A stretch of 64,000 nucleotides of DNA from Paenibacillus alginolyticus DSM 5050 = NBRC 15375 (GTDB lineage Bacteria > Bacillota > Bacilli > Paenibacillales > NBRC-103111): contig NZ_AUGY01000001.1 in NCBI RefSeq assembly GCF_000422905.1, positions 1-64,000 on the forward strand, in the 5' to 3' direction. The position numbers and the translations under genes were made by a program. Positions 7,254-16,364 of the stretch are shown here, in pieces; the first letter of the stretch is position 1, and each line of letters starts with the position of its first letter. Under the pieces are notes generated by a model. It was given only the letters and a program-made list of their open reading frames with translations, was not told the DNA's origin and did not search any database.

Positions 7254-8948
7254 ATGTCAGGAAAACTGCTTATTATCGGCTTTGGGCCAGGGAGTTTTGA
7301 ACATATTACGAAACGTGCACGGGAAGCGATTGGGGAAAGTGAAGTCATCATCGGATATAACACCTATGTGGATCTTATCGCAGGTCTATTAACCGAACAG
7401 CAAGTAGTTCGAACCGGCATGACGGAAGAAGTGAGTCGTGCGCAAGAGGCTGTGCGGCAAGCGAAGCAGGGTAAGAAAGTAGCCGTAATTTCCAGTGGAG
7501 ACGCTGGCGTATATGGGATGGCCGGTCTTGTCTATGAGGTATTGATGGAACAAGGCTGGACCCGTGAGAACGGCGTTCAAGTGGAAGTGATTCCGGGCAT
7601 TTCTGCTGTTCATTCGGCTGGATCTCTGCTAGGGGCACCAATTATGCATGATTCTTGCACCATCAGCTTAAGTGATCATCTGACGCCATGGGAGCTGATT
7701 GCGAAACGGGTTGAGGCAGCAGGGATGGCAGATTTCGTCATTGCCCTCTATAACCCGCGAAGCGGTAGACGGACCAGACAAATCGTGGAGACGCAGCGCA
7801 TTCTCCTTAAGCATCGTTCTCCTTCAACACCTGTTGGGATTGTTAAAAGCGCATATCGAGACCGCGAGCATGTGGTTGTGACGACGCTTGCTGATATGCT
7901 GAATCATGATATTGGCATGTTAACGACCATTATTATTGGCAATTCCGCTACTAAGCTGTATGACGGTCTCATGATTACACCACGCGGTTACCAGCGGAAA
8001 TACACCTTAGGGGCTGAAACACAGCCGCTTAAACCACATCAAAGATTGAAATCTGAAGCTGAGCCTTGGGCCTTGGAACAACTGGATGGGCAGGACTTAA
8101 ATGAATCCTTGGAGGAGTTTGATGAAGAAGATGAACTTATGGATGCTGAGGTGATTGAGAGTAAAGAACCGTCCCAGCTAAAATCATCGCCCAATTTGTC
8201 ACCTAGCAACTCCTTACAACTTGCAATGGAAGCCTTGCAGCTAGTATCCAAAGGGACTGAAGAGGTGTCTTTTGAATTTGACAATAAGCTGACTGCGACC
8301 CAATCGATCTTTGAGTTTGCCGTAAGCCCGGGTATCGCGAATAAAAAGTTAACAGCTGCCCAGTTGTGTGCTTTAGGCGAGATTGTCGGAGATCGTGGAG
8401 ACATCGAATACTCCCCGCATCATCAACTGATTGTTCGTGTGCAAACCAATAACCCTAATCAGATTACATCCGATCTAAGTGCACTTGGTTTATTGTTATC
8501 ACCGATTGGTGATGTTGCTCAAATCAAAGCATGTGACTTTTGTAATTTGGAAAAAGGTGAGTCTATTCCGTATGCGGAAGCCATCCATCATCGAATTGGC
8601 AATCTCGAAGTACCAAAAGAGTTGAAAATTGGCTTTAACGGGTGTGGCATGGCTTGTTATGGAGCTGTTCAGCAAGATATCGGCATCGTCTACCGCAAAG
8701 AGAAATTCGATCTATTTCTTGGCGGAAAAACAGTAGGTCGAAATGCACATGCGGCTCAACCCGTTGCAGAAGGAATTGCTCCTGAGGAGCTTGTCGACTT
8801 AGTGGGCAGGATCGTGGAACGTTACCAAAAAGAAGGACATCCGAACGAACGGTTTCATAAATTTTTCAAGCGTGTTAAAGAAATAGAAGGCTACCGCCAT
8901 CAAGAAATGGTAGGTTTCGTTATCGAAAATGCCATTTGCGGCGATTAG
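7254..8948 (+). CDS. cbiH: Cobalt-factor III C17-methyltransferase with C-terminal Fe-S domain (CbiH60 type)
   Basis: 564 residues. Residues 1-250 are a cobalamin-type SAM methyltransferase (LLIIGFGPGSFEHIT, SSGDAGVYGMAG, IPGISAVHSAG, IALYNPRSGRR), contracting the ring at C17. An acidic linker (about 280-310) leads to a second domain (about 340-560) like half of a nitrite/sulfite reductase, with CDFC (Cys427, Cys430) and GCGMAC (Cys464, Cys468), predicted to bind an Fe-S cluster. This two-domain form matches CbiH60 of Bacillus megaterium, which works on cobalt-factor III without oxygen. It is the first gene after the riboswitch, with GGGGGAAGGG upstream of the ATG. Bare CbiH/CobJ proteins are near 250 residues, so this is a fusion. 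Confidence 0.93.
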   Translation: MSGKLLIIGFGPGSFEHITKRAREAIGESEVIIGYNTYVDLIAGLLTEQQVVRTGMTEEVSRAQEAVRQAKQGKKVAVISSGDAGVYGMAGLVYEVLMEQGWTRENGVQVEVIPGISAVHSAGSLLGAPIMHDSCTISLSDHLTPWELIAKRVEAAGMADFVIALYNPRSGRRTRQIVETQRILLKHRSPSTPVGIVKSAYRDREHVVVTTLADMLNHDIGMLTTIIIGNSATKLYDGLMITPRGYQRKYTLGAETQPLKPHQRLKSEAEPWALEQLDGQDLNESLEEFDEEDELMDAEVIESKEPSQLKSSPNLSPSNSLQLAMEALQLVSKGTEEVSFEFDNKLTATQSIFEFAVSPGIANKKLTAAQLCALGEIVGDRGDIEYSPHHQLIVRVQTNNPNQITSDLSALGLLLSPIGDVAQIKACDFCNLEKGESIPYAEAIHHRIGNLEVPKELKIGFNGCGMACYGAVQQDIGIVYRKEKFDLFLGGKTVGRNAHAAQPVAEGIAPEELVDLVGRIVERYQKEGHPNERFHKFFKRVKEIEGYRHQEMVGFVIENAICGD

Positions 8949-8967
8949 GATTAGGGGGAAATAAAGG

Positions 8968-9933
8968 ATGAATGCTGTTTTATTTGTGGGTCATGGGAGT
9001 CGGGAAGAAGGCGGGAATGAGGAAGTTCGCCTCTTTGTTTCAGAAATTGCGAGTAAGATGAAAGAGCAAATTGTGGAGACCTGTTTCCTGGAATTTGTTC
9101 AACCAACGATCATGCAAGGAATTAACCGCTGTGTTGAATTAGGAGCCGCTCATATTGTTGTCATTCCGATTATCTTATTTGCGGCTGGACATGCGAAAAT
9201 TCATATCCCGTCTGCTATTGATGATGCGAAATTAAAATATCCATTGGTGAAATTTACATACGGCAGACCGATTGGGGTACATGAACAAATTCTGGATATT
9301 TTATCTTCAAGGGTTGAGGATCTCGGAGTTCAAGTGAAGGAAGATCTGGGTGAAACAGCGCTGCTCATTGTTGGGCGTGGAAGCAGTGATGCAGATGCGA
9401 ATAGCGATTTGTTTAAAATCTCTCGTTTATTCTGGGAGAAGCTTCAGGTGAAATGGGTGGAAACAGCCTTTATTGGCGTTACAGCGCCTCTGATGGATGC
9501 TGGAATTGAGCGCTGTTTGCTGCTCGGCGCAAAGAAGGTCATCATTTTGCCGTATTTCCTGTTCACTGGTGTTTTGATTGGGCGGATGGAACAAATGGTT
9601 CAAGGGTATCGGGAGACATATCCAGATAAACAATTCCAAATGGCTCCATATTTTGGCTTCCATCCGCTGCTTCAAGAGATTTTGATTGGACGCGCACAGG
9701 AAGCGCTTCAGGATGAAGTGAAGATGAACTGCGACATGTGCCAATATCGGCTTGAGGCGATGAAGCATATCGATCATCATCACCATCATGATCATGACGA
9801 TCATCACCATCACGACCATGAGCATAAACATGACCACGACCACGACCACGAACATAAACATGATCACGACCACGATCATAAGTATGAACATGAACATCAT
9901 GACCATGTTCATTCCAGAGGTGACAAACGATGA
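8968..9933 (+). CDS. cbiX: Sirohydrochlorin cobaltochelatase CbiX, long form with His-rich tail
   Basis: 321 residues inserting Co2+ into sirohydrochlorin, the entry step of the cobalt-early route. Two tandem chelatase half-domains are visible (1-120 with LFVGHGSREEGG, His9, and GHAKIHIP, His75; 130-245 with LIVGRGSSDADANSD). After them comes MNCDMC (253-258), the CxxC-type motif linked with an Fe-S cluster in B. megaterium CbiX, and then a tail of roughly 50 residues (267-315) made almost wholly of His, Asp, Glu and Lys. The tail probably binds or stores cobalt or nickel. The stop overlaps the start of cbiJ (ATGA). Confidence 0.95.
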   Translation: MNAVLFVGHGSREEGGNEEVRLFVSEIASKMKEQIVETCFLEFVQPTIMQGINRCVELGAAHIVVIPIILFAAGHAKIHIPSAIDDAKLKYPLVKFTYGRPIGVHEQILDILSSRVEDLGVQVKEDLGETALLIVGRGSSDADANSDLFKISRLFWEKLQVKWVETAFIGVTAPLMDAGIERCLLLGAKKVIILPYFLFTGVLIGRMEQMVQGYRETYPDKQFQMAPYFGFHPLLQEILIGRAQEALQDEVKMNCDMCQYRLEAMKHIDHHHHHDHDDHHHHDHEHKHDHDHDHEHKHDHDHDHKYEHEHHDHVHSRGDKR

Positions 9934-10706
9934 TTCTCGTTCTTGCAGGAACAAGTGACGCAAGGGAACTGGCGTTGGGGATTCGGGCAGCAGGTTATAC
10001 AGTGCTCACAACAGTTGTGACCGAAAGCGCAGCAAAGAGCATGGAGGCGGAAGGGCTTCCGGTACTCACAGGCCGCCTGACCGCAGAAGATATGAATCAG
10101 CTAATTCAAGATAAAGGCTTACGCGTGGTTGTTGATGCGACCCACCCTTTTGCGGAGGAAGCGTCGAAGAATGCGATGGCGGCTGCAAAGCTGGCAGCTG
10201 TACCTTATGTTCGATTCGAACGTCAGAGCCTGTCCATCGAACAGGGGGCACTCATTACAACGGTTGATGATTATAAACAAGCTGCAGAGTTAGCAGCGGA
10301 GAAGCGTGGCAGCATTATGCTGACAACCGGCAGCAAAACGTTGAAGATTTTTGCTGATCGTCTGATTGGGCTTCCCGATACAAGGCTCATCGCGCGTATG
10401 CTTCCACGCCAAGATAATATGGAGAAATGCGAAGAACTGGGGATTGAGCAGAAAAATATTGTGGCTATGCAGGGCCCTTTTTCTAAAGAGTTAAATAAAG
10501 CGCTCTATGACCATTACAAAGTTACCTTGATGATAACGAAAGAAAGCGGGAAAGTCGGAGCGGTGGATGAGAAGCTCGAAGCAGCGCTCGAAATGGGTAT
10601 TCCGAGTATTGTGATAGGAAGACCGGAACTAGAATATGGGACGCTCTATTCAGACTTTCAAGGCGTTATACAATTTGTAAACGATAGCATTCATAAGGAG
10701 GGCTAA
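9930..10706 (+). CDS. cbiJ: Cobalt-precorrin-6A reductase
   Basis: 258 residues. The N-terminus MILVLAGTSDARELALGI and later VVDATHPFAEEASKNA, LLTTGSKTL-type and FSKELNKALYDHY...MITKESGKVGAVDEKLEAA stretches are those of the CobK/CbiJ family, which reduces the macrocycle using NAD(P)H. It overlaps cbiX by 4 nt and is followed 5 nt later by cbiC, consistent with translational coupling. Confidence 0.93.
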   Translation: MILVLAGTSDARELALGIRAAGYTVLTTVVTESAAKSMEAEGLPVLTGRLTAEDMNQLIQDKGLRVVVDATHPFAEEASKNAMAAAKLAAVPYVRFERQSLSIEQGALITTVDDYKQAAELAAEKRGSIMLTTGSKTLKIFADRLIGLPDTRLIARMLPRQDNMEKCEELGIEQKNIVAMQGPFSKELNKALYDHYKVTLMITKESGKVGAVDEKLEAALEMGIPSIVIGRPELEYGTLYSDFQGVIQFVNDSIHKEG

Positions 10707-10711
10707 ATACG

Positions 10712-11362
10712 ATGGATTTTCACACGGATTTTAAACCGTTAACCGTTCAACCGCAAGAAATTGAAGAGAAAAGCTTTGAGATGATTACTGAAGAATTAGG
10801 CGAGCATACGTTTACACCAGAGCAATATCCGGTTGTACAGCGTGTGATTCATGCTTCAGCGGATTTTGAATTAGGACGCAGTCTTGTCTTTCACCCGAGA
10901 GCAATCGAGGCAGGTATTGCTGCCATTCGAGCTGGTAAACTCGTTGTTGCCGACGTTCAGATGGTGCAAGTCGGCATCAGCAAACCGCGTATCGAGCAAT
11001 TTGGCGGCGATGTTAGAGTGTATATTTCTGACAAGGATGTCATGGAAGAAGCAAAGCGTCTGAACACGACTAGGGCAATAATTTCAATTCGCAAAGCGAT
11101 TAAGGAAGCGGATGGCGCTATTTATGCCATCGGAAATGCACCGACAGCCCTGCTGGAACTGATTCGACTCGTCAAAGAAGGAATCGCGAAGCCTGGGCTC
11201 ATCGTCGGGGTGCCTGTGGGCTTCGTTTCCGCAGCGGAATCGAAAGATGAACTTGCCAAGCTGGACATTCCGTTCATCACGAACATTGGCCGCAAGGGCG
11301 GCAGTCCCGTTGCCGTTGCAGCCGTCAACGCGCTGTCGATTATGGCGGCGCGTAAGGAGTAG
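10712..11362 (+). CDS. cbiC: Cobalt-precorrin-8 methylmutase
   Basis: 216 residues of the CobH/CbiC family, which moves the methyl group from C11 to C12 to give cobyrinate. The active-site region VIHASADFELGRSLVFHP (His47) and the core VGISKPRIEQFG, IYAIGNAPTAL and PVGFVSAAESK are all present. Ribosome site AAGGAGGG lies ahead of ATG 10712. Base composition becomes GC-rich toward the end, continuing into cbiD. Confidence 0.94.
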   Translation: MDFHTDFKPLTVQPQEIEEKSFEMITEELGEHTFTPEQYPVVQRVIHASADFELGRSLVFHPRAIEAGIAAIRAGKLVVADVQMVQVGISKPRIEQFGGDVRVYISDKDVMEEAKRLNTTRAIISIRKAIKEADGAIYAIGNAPTALLELIRLVKEGIAKPGLIVGVPVGFVSAAESKDELAKLDIPFITNIGRKGGSPVAVAAVNALSIMAARKE

Positions 11363-11367
11363 CGCCT

Positions 11368-12498
11368 ATGGAGGAAGTACCGGGCAAGCCGCTGCGCCAC
11401 GGCTACACCACCGGCTCCTGCGCAACCGCAGGAGCCAAAGCAGCTCTACTGGCGCTCATCGAGCAAGCGCCACAAACGCACGTGCACATCCGTATCCCCA
11501 TCGGGGAAACGGTTGAGTTTGCCCTGCACAGCTGCGCGTTCACGCAGCTGTGGGGCGAAGCCGCCGTCATCAAGGACGGCGGCGATGATCCCGATGCGAC
11601 GCACGGTGCGGAGATCATCGTGCGCGTAAGCTTTCGTGCCGAGCCTGGCGTCGGCATCGATGGCGGCATTGGCGTCGGGCGCGTGACGAAGCCCGGCCTG
11701 CCGGTCGAGATCGGTCAAGCTGCGATCAACCCGGTTCCGCGGAAAATGATCCGCGAAACCGTGCAGGAAGTGCTTGACCTATACGAGATCGCGCACGGAG
11801 TAGACGTGCTCGTCTCTGTGCCCGCCGGCGAAGAAATCGCCAAGAAGACGCTGAATGGGCGTCTTGGCATCCTCGGCGGCATCTCGATTCTCGGCACCCG
11901 TGGCACGGTGGTGCCGTTCTCGAGTGCGGCCTACAAGGCCAGTGTCGCACAAGCGATTCGCGTAGCCGTGAAATGCGGCTGCAAGCATCTCGTGCTCTCG
12001 ACCGGCGGCCGGACGGAAATATTTGGGATTAACATGTATCCCGAGCTTCCGGAGGAAGCTTTTATCGAGATGGGCGATTTCGTTGGATTTGCCCTGATAC
12101 AAGCCCAAAGACAAGGCATTCGTAAAGTAACGTTAGTCGGTATGATGGGCAAGTTCTCTAAGGTGGCACAAGGTGTGATGATGGTGCATTCGAAGAGTGC
12201 GCCGGTTGATTTTGGGTTTCTTGCACAGGTTGCGATCGAATCGGAGGCTTCCGATGTGCTTGTCGAAGAAATCAGGGGCGCAAACACTGCTTCACAGGTT
12301 GGAGATTTAATGGCGGCTACGGGGAATTTGCGATATTTTGAACGATTATGCGAGCGCTGTAACTTAGCTGGACTAGGAGAAGTTGCGAGAGACGGGTTTG
12401 ATTTCATAGAAACAGTGATTATTTCAATGAAAGCCGAACTCTTAGGGAAATCGGCGATGGTGAAGCAGAGCGAGAATGGAGAGATGGCATACGAATGA
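11368..12498 (+). CDS. cbiD: Cobalt-precorrin-5B C1-methyltransferase
   Basis: 376 residues. The start [22 protein letters not shown] (10-30) and [36 protein letters not shown] and [12 protein letters not shown] stretches identify CbiD. It methylates C1 after CbiG has opened the lactone. The first ~640 bp are strikingly GC-rich compared with neighbours and the composition drops abruptly near 12010, giving a mosaic look. It overlaps the next gene by 4 nt (ATGA). Confidence 0.94.
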   Translation: MEEVPGKPLRHGYTTGSCATAGAKAALLALIEQAPQTHVHIRIPIGETVEFALHSCAFTQLWGEAAVIKDGGDDPDATHGAEIIVRVSFRAEPGVGIDGGIGVGRVTKPGLPVEIGQAAINPVPRKMIRETVQEVLDLYEIAHGVDVLVSVPAGEEIAKKTLNGRLGILGGISILGTRGTVVPFSSAAYKASVAQAIRVAVKCGCKHLVLSTGGRTEIFGINMYPELPEEAFIEMGDFVGFALIQAQRQGIRKVTLVGMMGKFSKVAQGVMMVHSKSAPVDFGFLAQVAIESEASDVLVEEIRGANTASQVGDLMAATGNLRYFERLCERCNLAGLGEVARDGFDFIETVIISMKAELLGKSAMVKQSENGEMAYE

Positions 12499-13730
12499 GT
12501 AGAAGCGTGAAAGTCATTGGTGTTGGCGATAACGGACAAGGGAGCCTGCTCCCTTTATATATCAAATGGATTCATGAAAGTGAAGTGCTTGTTGGCGGAG
12601 AGCGGAATCTGGCCTTTTTTCCAGCATATAATGGCGAGAAAATCGTCATAAAAGGCAGCTTGCCAGAACTCATGAGTAAGCTACAGAATGAAGAACGTTC
12701 TGTTGTTATCTTGGCTTCGGGCGATCCGCTCTTTTATGGAATTGGCGGTTATGCAGAGAAGAAGCTGGAAGGTGTACACATTTACCCGGCTGTTAGCTCG
12801 ATTCAATTGGCTTTTGCCCGGATGGGGGAAAGCTGGCACGATGCTTATATCACAAGCGTTCATGGACGAAGCATGAAGGGCTTGGCGCAGCGAATAGACG
12901 GGAAAGATAAAGTGGCCCTGCTCACGGATGAAACGAACTCACCGAGTGCAATTGCGGCTTATTTGCTTTCTTTTGGCATGACCGAATATCGGGCCTTTGT
13001 AGCTGAGAATTTGGACGGAGCCGAAGAACGCTGTTGTTGGTACGAATTGGACCAGCTGGTTACAGAAATATTTTCACCACTCAATGTGGTTATTTTGAAA
13101 AAACAAGCCCCAGGTCCAGTTTGGCCGCTTGGCATTGAAGATGACCAGTTCGCCCAACGCAAACCGGATAAAGGGTTAATAACGAAAAAAGAAATTCGCG
13201 TATTAAGCATCAGTCAATTAGCTTTACAAGTGGACAGTGTCGTATGGGATATTGGAACTTGTACAGGCTCCATAGCCATTGAGGCGGCACGCATAGCTCG
13301 TGAAGGCTCCGTATTTGCCATCGAGAAAAACGAAGACGATCTCCAAAATTGCCTGGAAAACAGCGCCAAATTTCGTGTTGATCTTACGGCCGTGCATGGC
13401 AGAGCACCAAAGGGTCTCGATGCTTTCGCTGATCCGGATGCGATCTTTATTGGCGGAAGCGGCGGAGAGATGCAGGAACTGCTAGAAATATGTGCAGCGA
13501 GACTGAAGCCGAATGGCAGGATTGTGTTGAATGCAGCGACGATCGAGACGTTATATGAAGCAGATAAGACATTTGAAAAGGTTGGTTTCACTACGCAGAT
13601 ATCGCTTGTACAAGTATCGCGAAGCAAACCTATCCTTCATATGAAACGATTCGACGCACTGAATCCGATCTACATCATCACAGCGCAGCGCAAGCAGACA
13701 GATATAGAGGGAGGAACAGGCGATGAGTAA
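12495..13730 (+). CDS. cbiET: Fused cobalt-precorrin-7 C5-methyltransferase / precorrin-6B C15-methyltransferase (decarboxylating)
   Basis: 411 residues joining two enzymes. The CbiE half (1-205) has [23 protein letters not shown] and [13 protein letters not shown]. The CbiT half (about 225-411) has the class I SAM motif [16 protein letters not shown] (251-266), [12 protein letters not shown] and [11 protein letters not shown]. Together they methylate C5 and C15 and remove the acetate carboxyl, as in CobL. Overlaps cbiD by 4 nt and cbiL by 8 nt. Confidence 0.94.
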   Translation: MSRSVKVIGVGDNGQGSLLPLYIKWIHESEVLVGGERNLAFFPAYNGEKIVIKGSLPELMSKLQNEERSVVILASGDPLFYGIGGYAEKKLEGVHIYPAVSSIQLAFARMGESWHDAYITSVHGRSMKGLAQRIDGKDKVALLTDETNSPSAIAAYLLSFGMTEYRAFVAENLDGAEERCCWYELDQLVTEIFSPLNVVILKKQAPGPVWPLGIEDDQFAQRKPDKGLITKKEIRVLSISQLALQVDSVVWDIGTCTGSIAIEAARIAREGSVFAIEKNEDDLQNCLENSAKFRVDLTAVHGRAPKGLDAFADPDAIFIGGSGGEMQELLEICAARLKPNGRIVLNAATIETLYEADKTFEKVGFTTQISLVQVSRSKPILHMKRFDALNPIYIITAQRKQTDIEGGTGDE

Positions 13731-14433
13731 ACTCGGCACGCTGTATGGTTTGGGTGTTGGCCCAGGCGATCCGGAATTAATTACGGTCAAAGCTTTTCGA
13801 TTGTTAAAAGAATGTCCGGTCATCGCTTACCCAAGAAAGAAGCGTGGAGCCAAGAGCTATGCGCTCGCGATTACGGAGCTGTACGTGAATACGGAACAAA
13901 AAGAGATGATGGGGCTCACTTTTCCAATGACAAGGGACAAAGAAGCGCTTGAAATGCAGTGGACGAAGACGGTTGAAAGTGTTTGGGCACATTTGGTGCA
14001 AGGGAAAGATGTTGCCTTCGTGACGGAGGGCGATCCGATGATTTACAGCACTTACATTCACTTGATGCGGCTTATGAACGAACGTCATCCTGAAGTAAAG
14101 GCTGTCTCCATTCCAGGGATTTCATCGATTAACGCGTCTGCTTCCCGTTTGGGCATCCCCTTAGCGGATGGTGATGAGCAAATTGCCATCGTCCCGGCTG
14201 TGGACGACTACGACAAGATGCGCAAGGCCATCGAAGAACATGATTGTGTCGTGTTCATCAAGGTCGCGAAGGTCATAGATTTGATGCTATCCGTACTTCG
14301 CGATCTCGGACTCGTGAATAAAGCATCCGTTTTAACCAAAGTCACTTCTTCGGAGGAAGAGATTTGGCGGAATGTGGAAGAACTGCAAGGACGAGAATTA
14401 GAATATTTAACCTTGATGGTGGTGAGAAAATAG
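13723..14433 (+). CDS. cbiL: Cobalt-factor II C20-methyltransferase
   Basis: 236 residues of the CbiL/CobI family. Motifs: [16 protein letters not shown] (9-24), [33 protein letters not shown]. The family methylates C20 of cobalt-factor II with SAM; Gly-rich loop 1 and the DPMIYST loop place it in the CbiL branch rather than CbiF. Starts inside the end of cbiET after GGAGGAACAGGCG. Confidence 0.94.
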   Translation: MSKLGTLYGLGVGPGDPELITVKAFRLLKECPVIAYPRKKRGAKSYALAITELYVNTEQKEMMGLTFPMTRDKEALEMQWTKTVESVWAHLVQGKDVAFVTEGDPMIYSTYIHLMRLMNERHPEVKAVSIPGISSINASASRLGIPLADGDEQIAIVPAVDDYDKMRKAIEEHDCVVFIKVAKVIDLMLSVLRDLGLVNKASVLTKVTSSEEEIWRNVEELQGRELEYLTLMVVRK

Positions 14434-15210
14434 ATGAAACTCTATATTATTGGCGCGGGACCGGGAGATCCGGATTTGATCACTGTGAAAGGGTTAAAGC
14501 TGCTTCAACAAGCTGATGTAGTGATGTATACGGACTCGCTTGTGAATGATGAGTTGATCGCTAAGGCGAAGCCTGAAGCAGAAGTACTGAAAAGCTCGGG
14601 CATGGAATTGGTGGAGATGGTGGGTATCATTGTCGATCGCCTTAAACAGGGAAAGATGGTTGTGCGCGTGCATACTGGAGATCCAGCCATGTTCGGAGCA
14701 ACGATGGAACAAATCGCCCTGCTGCGCAAAGAAAACATTGGCTATGAAATTATTCCAGGCGTAAGCTCCGTATTCGCTTCAGCCGCGGCTGTTGGCGCAG
14801 AGCTCACGATTCCAGAACTTACTCAAACGGTTATTCTAACGCGAGCAGAAGGCCGTACGCCAGTGCCGGAGCTTGAGAAATTGCGCGATCTTGCTGCACA
14901 TCATTGTACAATCGCCTTGTTCCTGAGCGCGACTTTAATCAAGAAAGTGGTCAGCGAGTTTGTTGAGGCGGGGTGGAGCAAAGAGACACCTGTTGCTGTC
15001 GTCCAGCGTGCTACTTGGCCTGATCAGCTCATTGTTCGTACAACGGTAGGAAAGCTGGAAGAGGATATGCGGAGCCATGGGATCCGTTCGCATGCGATGA
15101 TTCTAGCAGGCTGGGCGCTGGATCCAGAAATTCATGGCAAAGAGGAGTATCGCTCCAAGTTATACGATAAATCATTTACACACCGTTTCCGCAGAGGTGT
15201 TAAGCCATGA
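14434..15210 (+). CDS. cbiF: Cobalt-precorrin-4 C11-methyltransferase
   Basis: 258 residues beginning MKLYIIGAGPGDPDLITVKGLKLL, with VVRVHTGDPAMFGA, IPGVSSVFASAAAVGAELTIPELTQT and the family-typical TRAEGRTPVPE. CbiF/CobM methylates C11. The ATG follows the cbiL stop directly, and the stop overlaps the cbiG start (ATGA). The lysine-arginine rich end (YDKSFTHRFRRGVKP) is usual. Confidence 0.95.
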   Translation: MKLYIIGAGPGDPDLITVKGLKLLQQADVVMYTDSLVNDELIAKAKPEAEVLKSSGMELVEMVGIIVDRLKQGKMVVRVHTGDPAMFGATMEQIALLRKENIGYEIIPGVSSVFASAAAVGAELTIPELTQTVILTRAEGRTPVPELEKLRDLAAHHCTIALFLSATLIKKVVSEFVEAGWSKETPVAVVQRATWPDQLIVRTTVGKLEEDMRSHGIRSHAMILAGWALDPEIHGKEEYRSKLYDKSFTHRFRRGVKP

Positions 15211-16364
15211 CGATTGGTCTCCAAGAGGGAGTCATTCCTGTTATACGACAGCAAAATGACTATGCGATCGTAGCTATTACGAAGCATGGTGTCGAGATCG
15301 CACGCAAGCTGAATGAGCAAATGAGCGGCACGGATGTTTATTACATGAGCAAATTCGTCAAAGGTGATGAAGAGCAGCGTTCGATTCAACTTTTTACAGG
15401 AAGTGTTCGGTTACTATTTCCGGCCTTATTTCCTGCATACAAAGGACTTATTATCATTATTTCACTAGGTGCCGTCGTACGTATGATCGCTCCCTTACTT
15501 CAGGATAAGAAGAGAGATCCTGGTGTTGTTGTTATTGATGATAACGGGGAGCATGTCATCAGCGTGCTTTCTGGGCATTTGGGTGGTGCGAATGAGCTAA
15601 CTCATGAGGTGGCAGCTGCCATTGATGCAAGGGCTGTAATTACGACGGCATCGGATGTTCAGAAAACAATTCCTGTCGATCTCTTCGGACGCCGTTTCGG
15701 CTGGGCTTGGGACTCGGCAGATAAACTAACTCCAGTTAGCGCGGCTGTCGTCAATGAAGAGCGGATTGCTGTTATTCAGGAATCGGGTGAACCGAATTGG
15801 TGGACGCACGAGCGACCCATACCCGCCAATATTAAGTGGTTCCCATCAATTAAGGATGGTCGAGCAAGTGAGCCGAATGCCGTGCTGCTCATCACACATC
15901 GTCTTCTGAGGCCAGAAGAGGAAAGCATTTTAACTAATGGTGTATTGTACAGGCCGAAAGTTATTATTCTCGGAATAGGCTGTAACCGCGGAACTTCAGC
16001 AGATGAAATTGAACGCGTGATTCAATTAACACTTGAAGAGCTATCATTTTCCATGCGAAGCGTGAAAGCTGTCTGTACGATCGATTTGAAGAAGGACGAA
16101 GTTGGCTTGCTCGAGGTTACTCGTAAGCATGGCTGGGAGTTCATCACGTATACTCCTGAAGAGTTAAACACCGTGACCATTGAGGCACCTTCCGAAACGG
16201 TGTATCAGTTTACTGGGGCGTATGCGGTAAGTGAGCCGGCTGTTAAGCTTTATACGGGCCAAGACAAGCTGGCCTTAGTTAAGAAAAAATCAGGAAATGT
16301 CACGATTTCAGTAGGATTACTCGACTTTACAGCGTCTGTTCAATCACAGCGAGGTGACTTGTGA
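15207..16364 (+). CDS. cbiG: Cobalt-precorrin-5A hydrolase
   Basis: 385 residues with the three CbiG sections: an N-terminal domain (AIVAITKHGVEIARKLNE), a central domain with FPALFPAYKGLIIIISLGAVVRMIAPLL and VVIDDNGEHVISVLSGHLGGANELTHEVA, and the C-terminal domain VIILGIGCNRGTSADEIERVI. CbiG opens the delta-lactone of cobalt-precorrin-5A and releases acetaldehyde, a hallmark of the oxygen-independent route. No fusion to other cbi domains is seen. Overlaps the next gene. Confidence 0.94.
   Translation: MTIGLQEGVIPVIRQQNDYAIVAITKHGVEIARKLNEQMSGTDVYYMSKFVKGDEEQRSIQLFTGSVRLLFPALFPAYKGLIIIISLGAVVRMIAPLLQDKKRDPGVVVIDDNGEHVISVLSGHLGGANELTHEVAAAIDARAVITTASDVQKTIPVDLFGRRFGWAWDSADKLTPVSAAVVNEERIAVIQESGEPNWWTHERPIPANIKWFPSIKDGRASEPNAVLLITHRLLRPEEESILTNGVLYRPKVIILGIGCNRGTSADEIERVIQLTLEELSFSMRSVKAVCTIDLKKDEVGLLEVTRKHGWEFITYTPEELNTVTIEAPSETVYQFTGAYAVSEPAVKLYTGQDKLALVKKKSGNVTISVGLLDFTASVQSQRGDL

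Noticed and set aside
9427-9963. 178-residue minus-strand frame over cbiX
   Set aside because: It is antisense to the His-rich tail; its Met/Val-rich repeats are the complement of the His/Asp codons.
11931-12539. 202-residue minus-strand frame over cbiD
   Set aside because: Antisense to a well-conserved gene in GC-rich DNA; no motif or ribosome site.
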